Below are positions 63,988 through 64,000 of a stretch of DNA of 64,000 bases, one piece after another. Source of the DNA: a bacterium (lineage in GTDB: Bacteria; Acidobacteriota; Thermoanaerobaculia; Multivoradales; J023). How positions within the stretch are numbered: the stretch's first letter is position 1; every line of letters begins with the position of its first letter. Made by a program: the position numbers and the translations under genes. Under the pieces are notes generated by a model, which worked only from the letters and a program-made list of their open reading frames with translations, was not told where the DNA came from and did no database searches. Location of the stretch: NCBI GenBank assembly GCA_024226315.1, contig JAAELT010000611.1, positions 62,001 through 126,000 on the forward strand. The letters are read 5' to 3'.

Positions 63988-64000
63988 AACCAGTCGATCG

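Overview
The window is high-GC DNA with densely packed genes and many translationally overlapping pairs. It reads as a free-living Gram-negative-type bacterium: it encodes a FadL-family outer-membrane channel, many secreted proteins, a type IV-like pseudopilin, sigma-54 regulators and large hybrid sensor kinases. The mix (ftsH-folP-cdaA-ybbR-glmM, two-propeller hybrid kinases, secreted proteins ending in a DGFESGD-type tag) would suit an Acidobacteriota-like lineage. That placement is an inference and no rRNA or tRNA gene is present to test it.

Layout. 1-4983 is a core operon: the 3' end of ftsH, then folP, diadenylate cyclase (cdaA), its YbbR-type partner and glmM, tying c-di-AMP synthesis to cell-wall precursor supply. 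5000-6610 (minus) is an NtrC-type response regulator with a small companion gene. 6747-8121 is an arsenic unit (arsR, arsM) separated by tandem hairpins, followed by a MocR remnant. 8411-10354 is a PQQ-type lipoprotein. It is followed by an array of palindromes with a 42-43 bp period and by a conserved hypothetical gene with a long leader.

12052-36158 is the most unusual part. It is bounded by two diverged copies of one two-gene module in opposite orientation: a secreted subtilisin-like protease whose C-terminus is a tandem array of NPWV peptides, followed directly by a hybrid histidine kinase with a two-propeller periplasmic sensor. Between them lie two paralogous secreted Cys-containing proteins, a sigma-54-dependent activator without a receiver domain, and a 1963-residue secreted protease. 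Two near-consensus -24/-12 promoters lie in front of two of the secreted genes, so the activator probably runs this island as a sigma-54 regulon.

36152-36770 is a graveyard of gene fragments: a toxin with an internal deletion, its intact antitoxin, and a PQQ-repeat fragment. 36827-43857 holds a DgcN/DgcA-like pair, an FHA-GAF-PP2C phosphatase, an alpha/beta hydrolase, a pseudopilin, and an HTTM membrane protein with a small partner. 43860-46013 is an intact secreted protein beside a decayed duplicate. 46205-49698 holds a polyferredoxin-TPR fusion and two unrecognised proteins. 49699-50265 is a gene-free, AT-richer stretch with a 60-bp near-palindrome.

50266-57344 (minus) is a five-gene lipid or terpenoid operon: FadL-type channel, GMC oxidoreductase, flavin-dependent halogenase-like enzyme, carotenoid oxygenase and LysE-type exporter. 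Divergent from it, 57707-63152 encodes a 1083-residue SGNH-fold protein that has lost its catalytic residues, an unrecognised 530-residue protein and a thioredoxin-fold protein. A secreted hypothetical protein closes the window on the minus strand.
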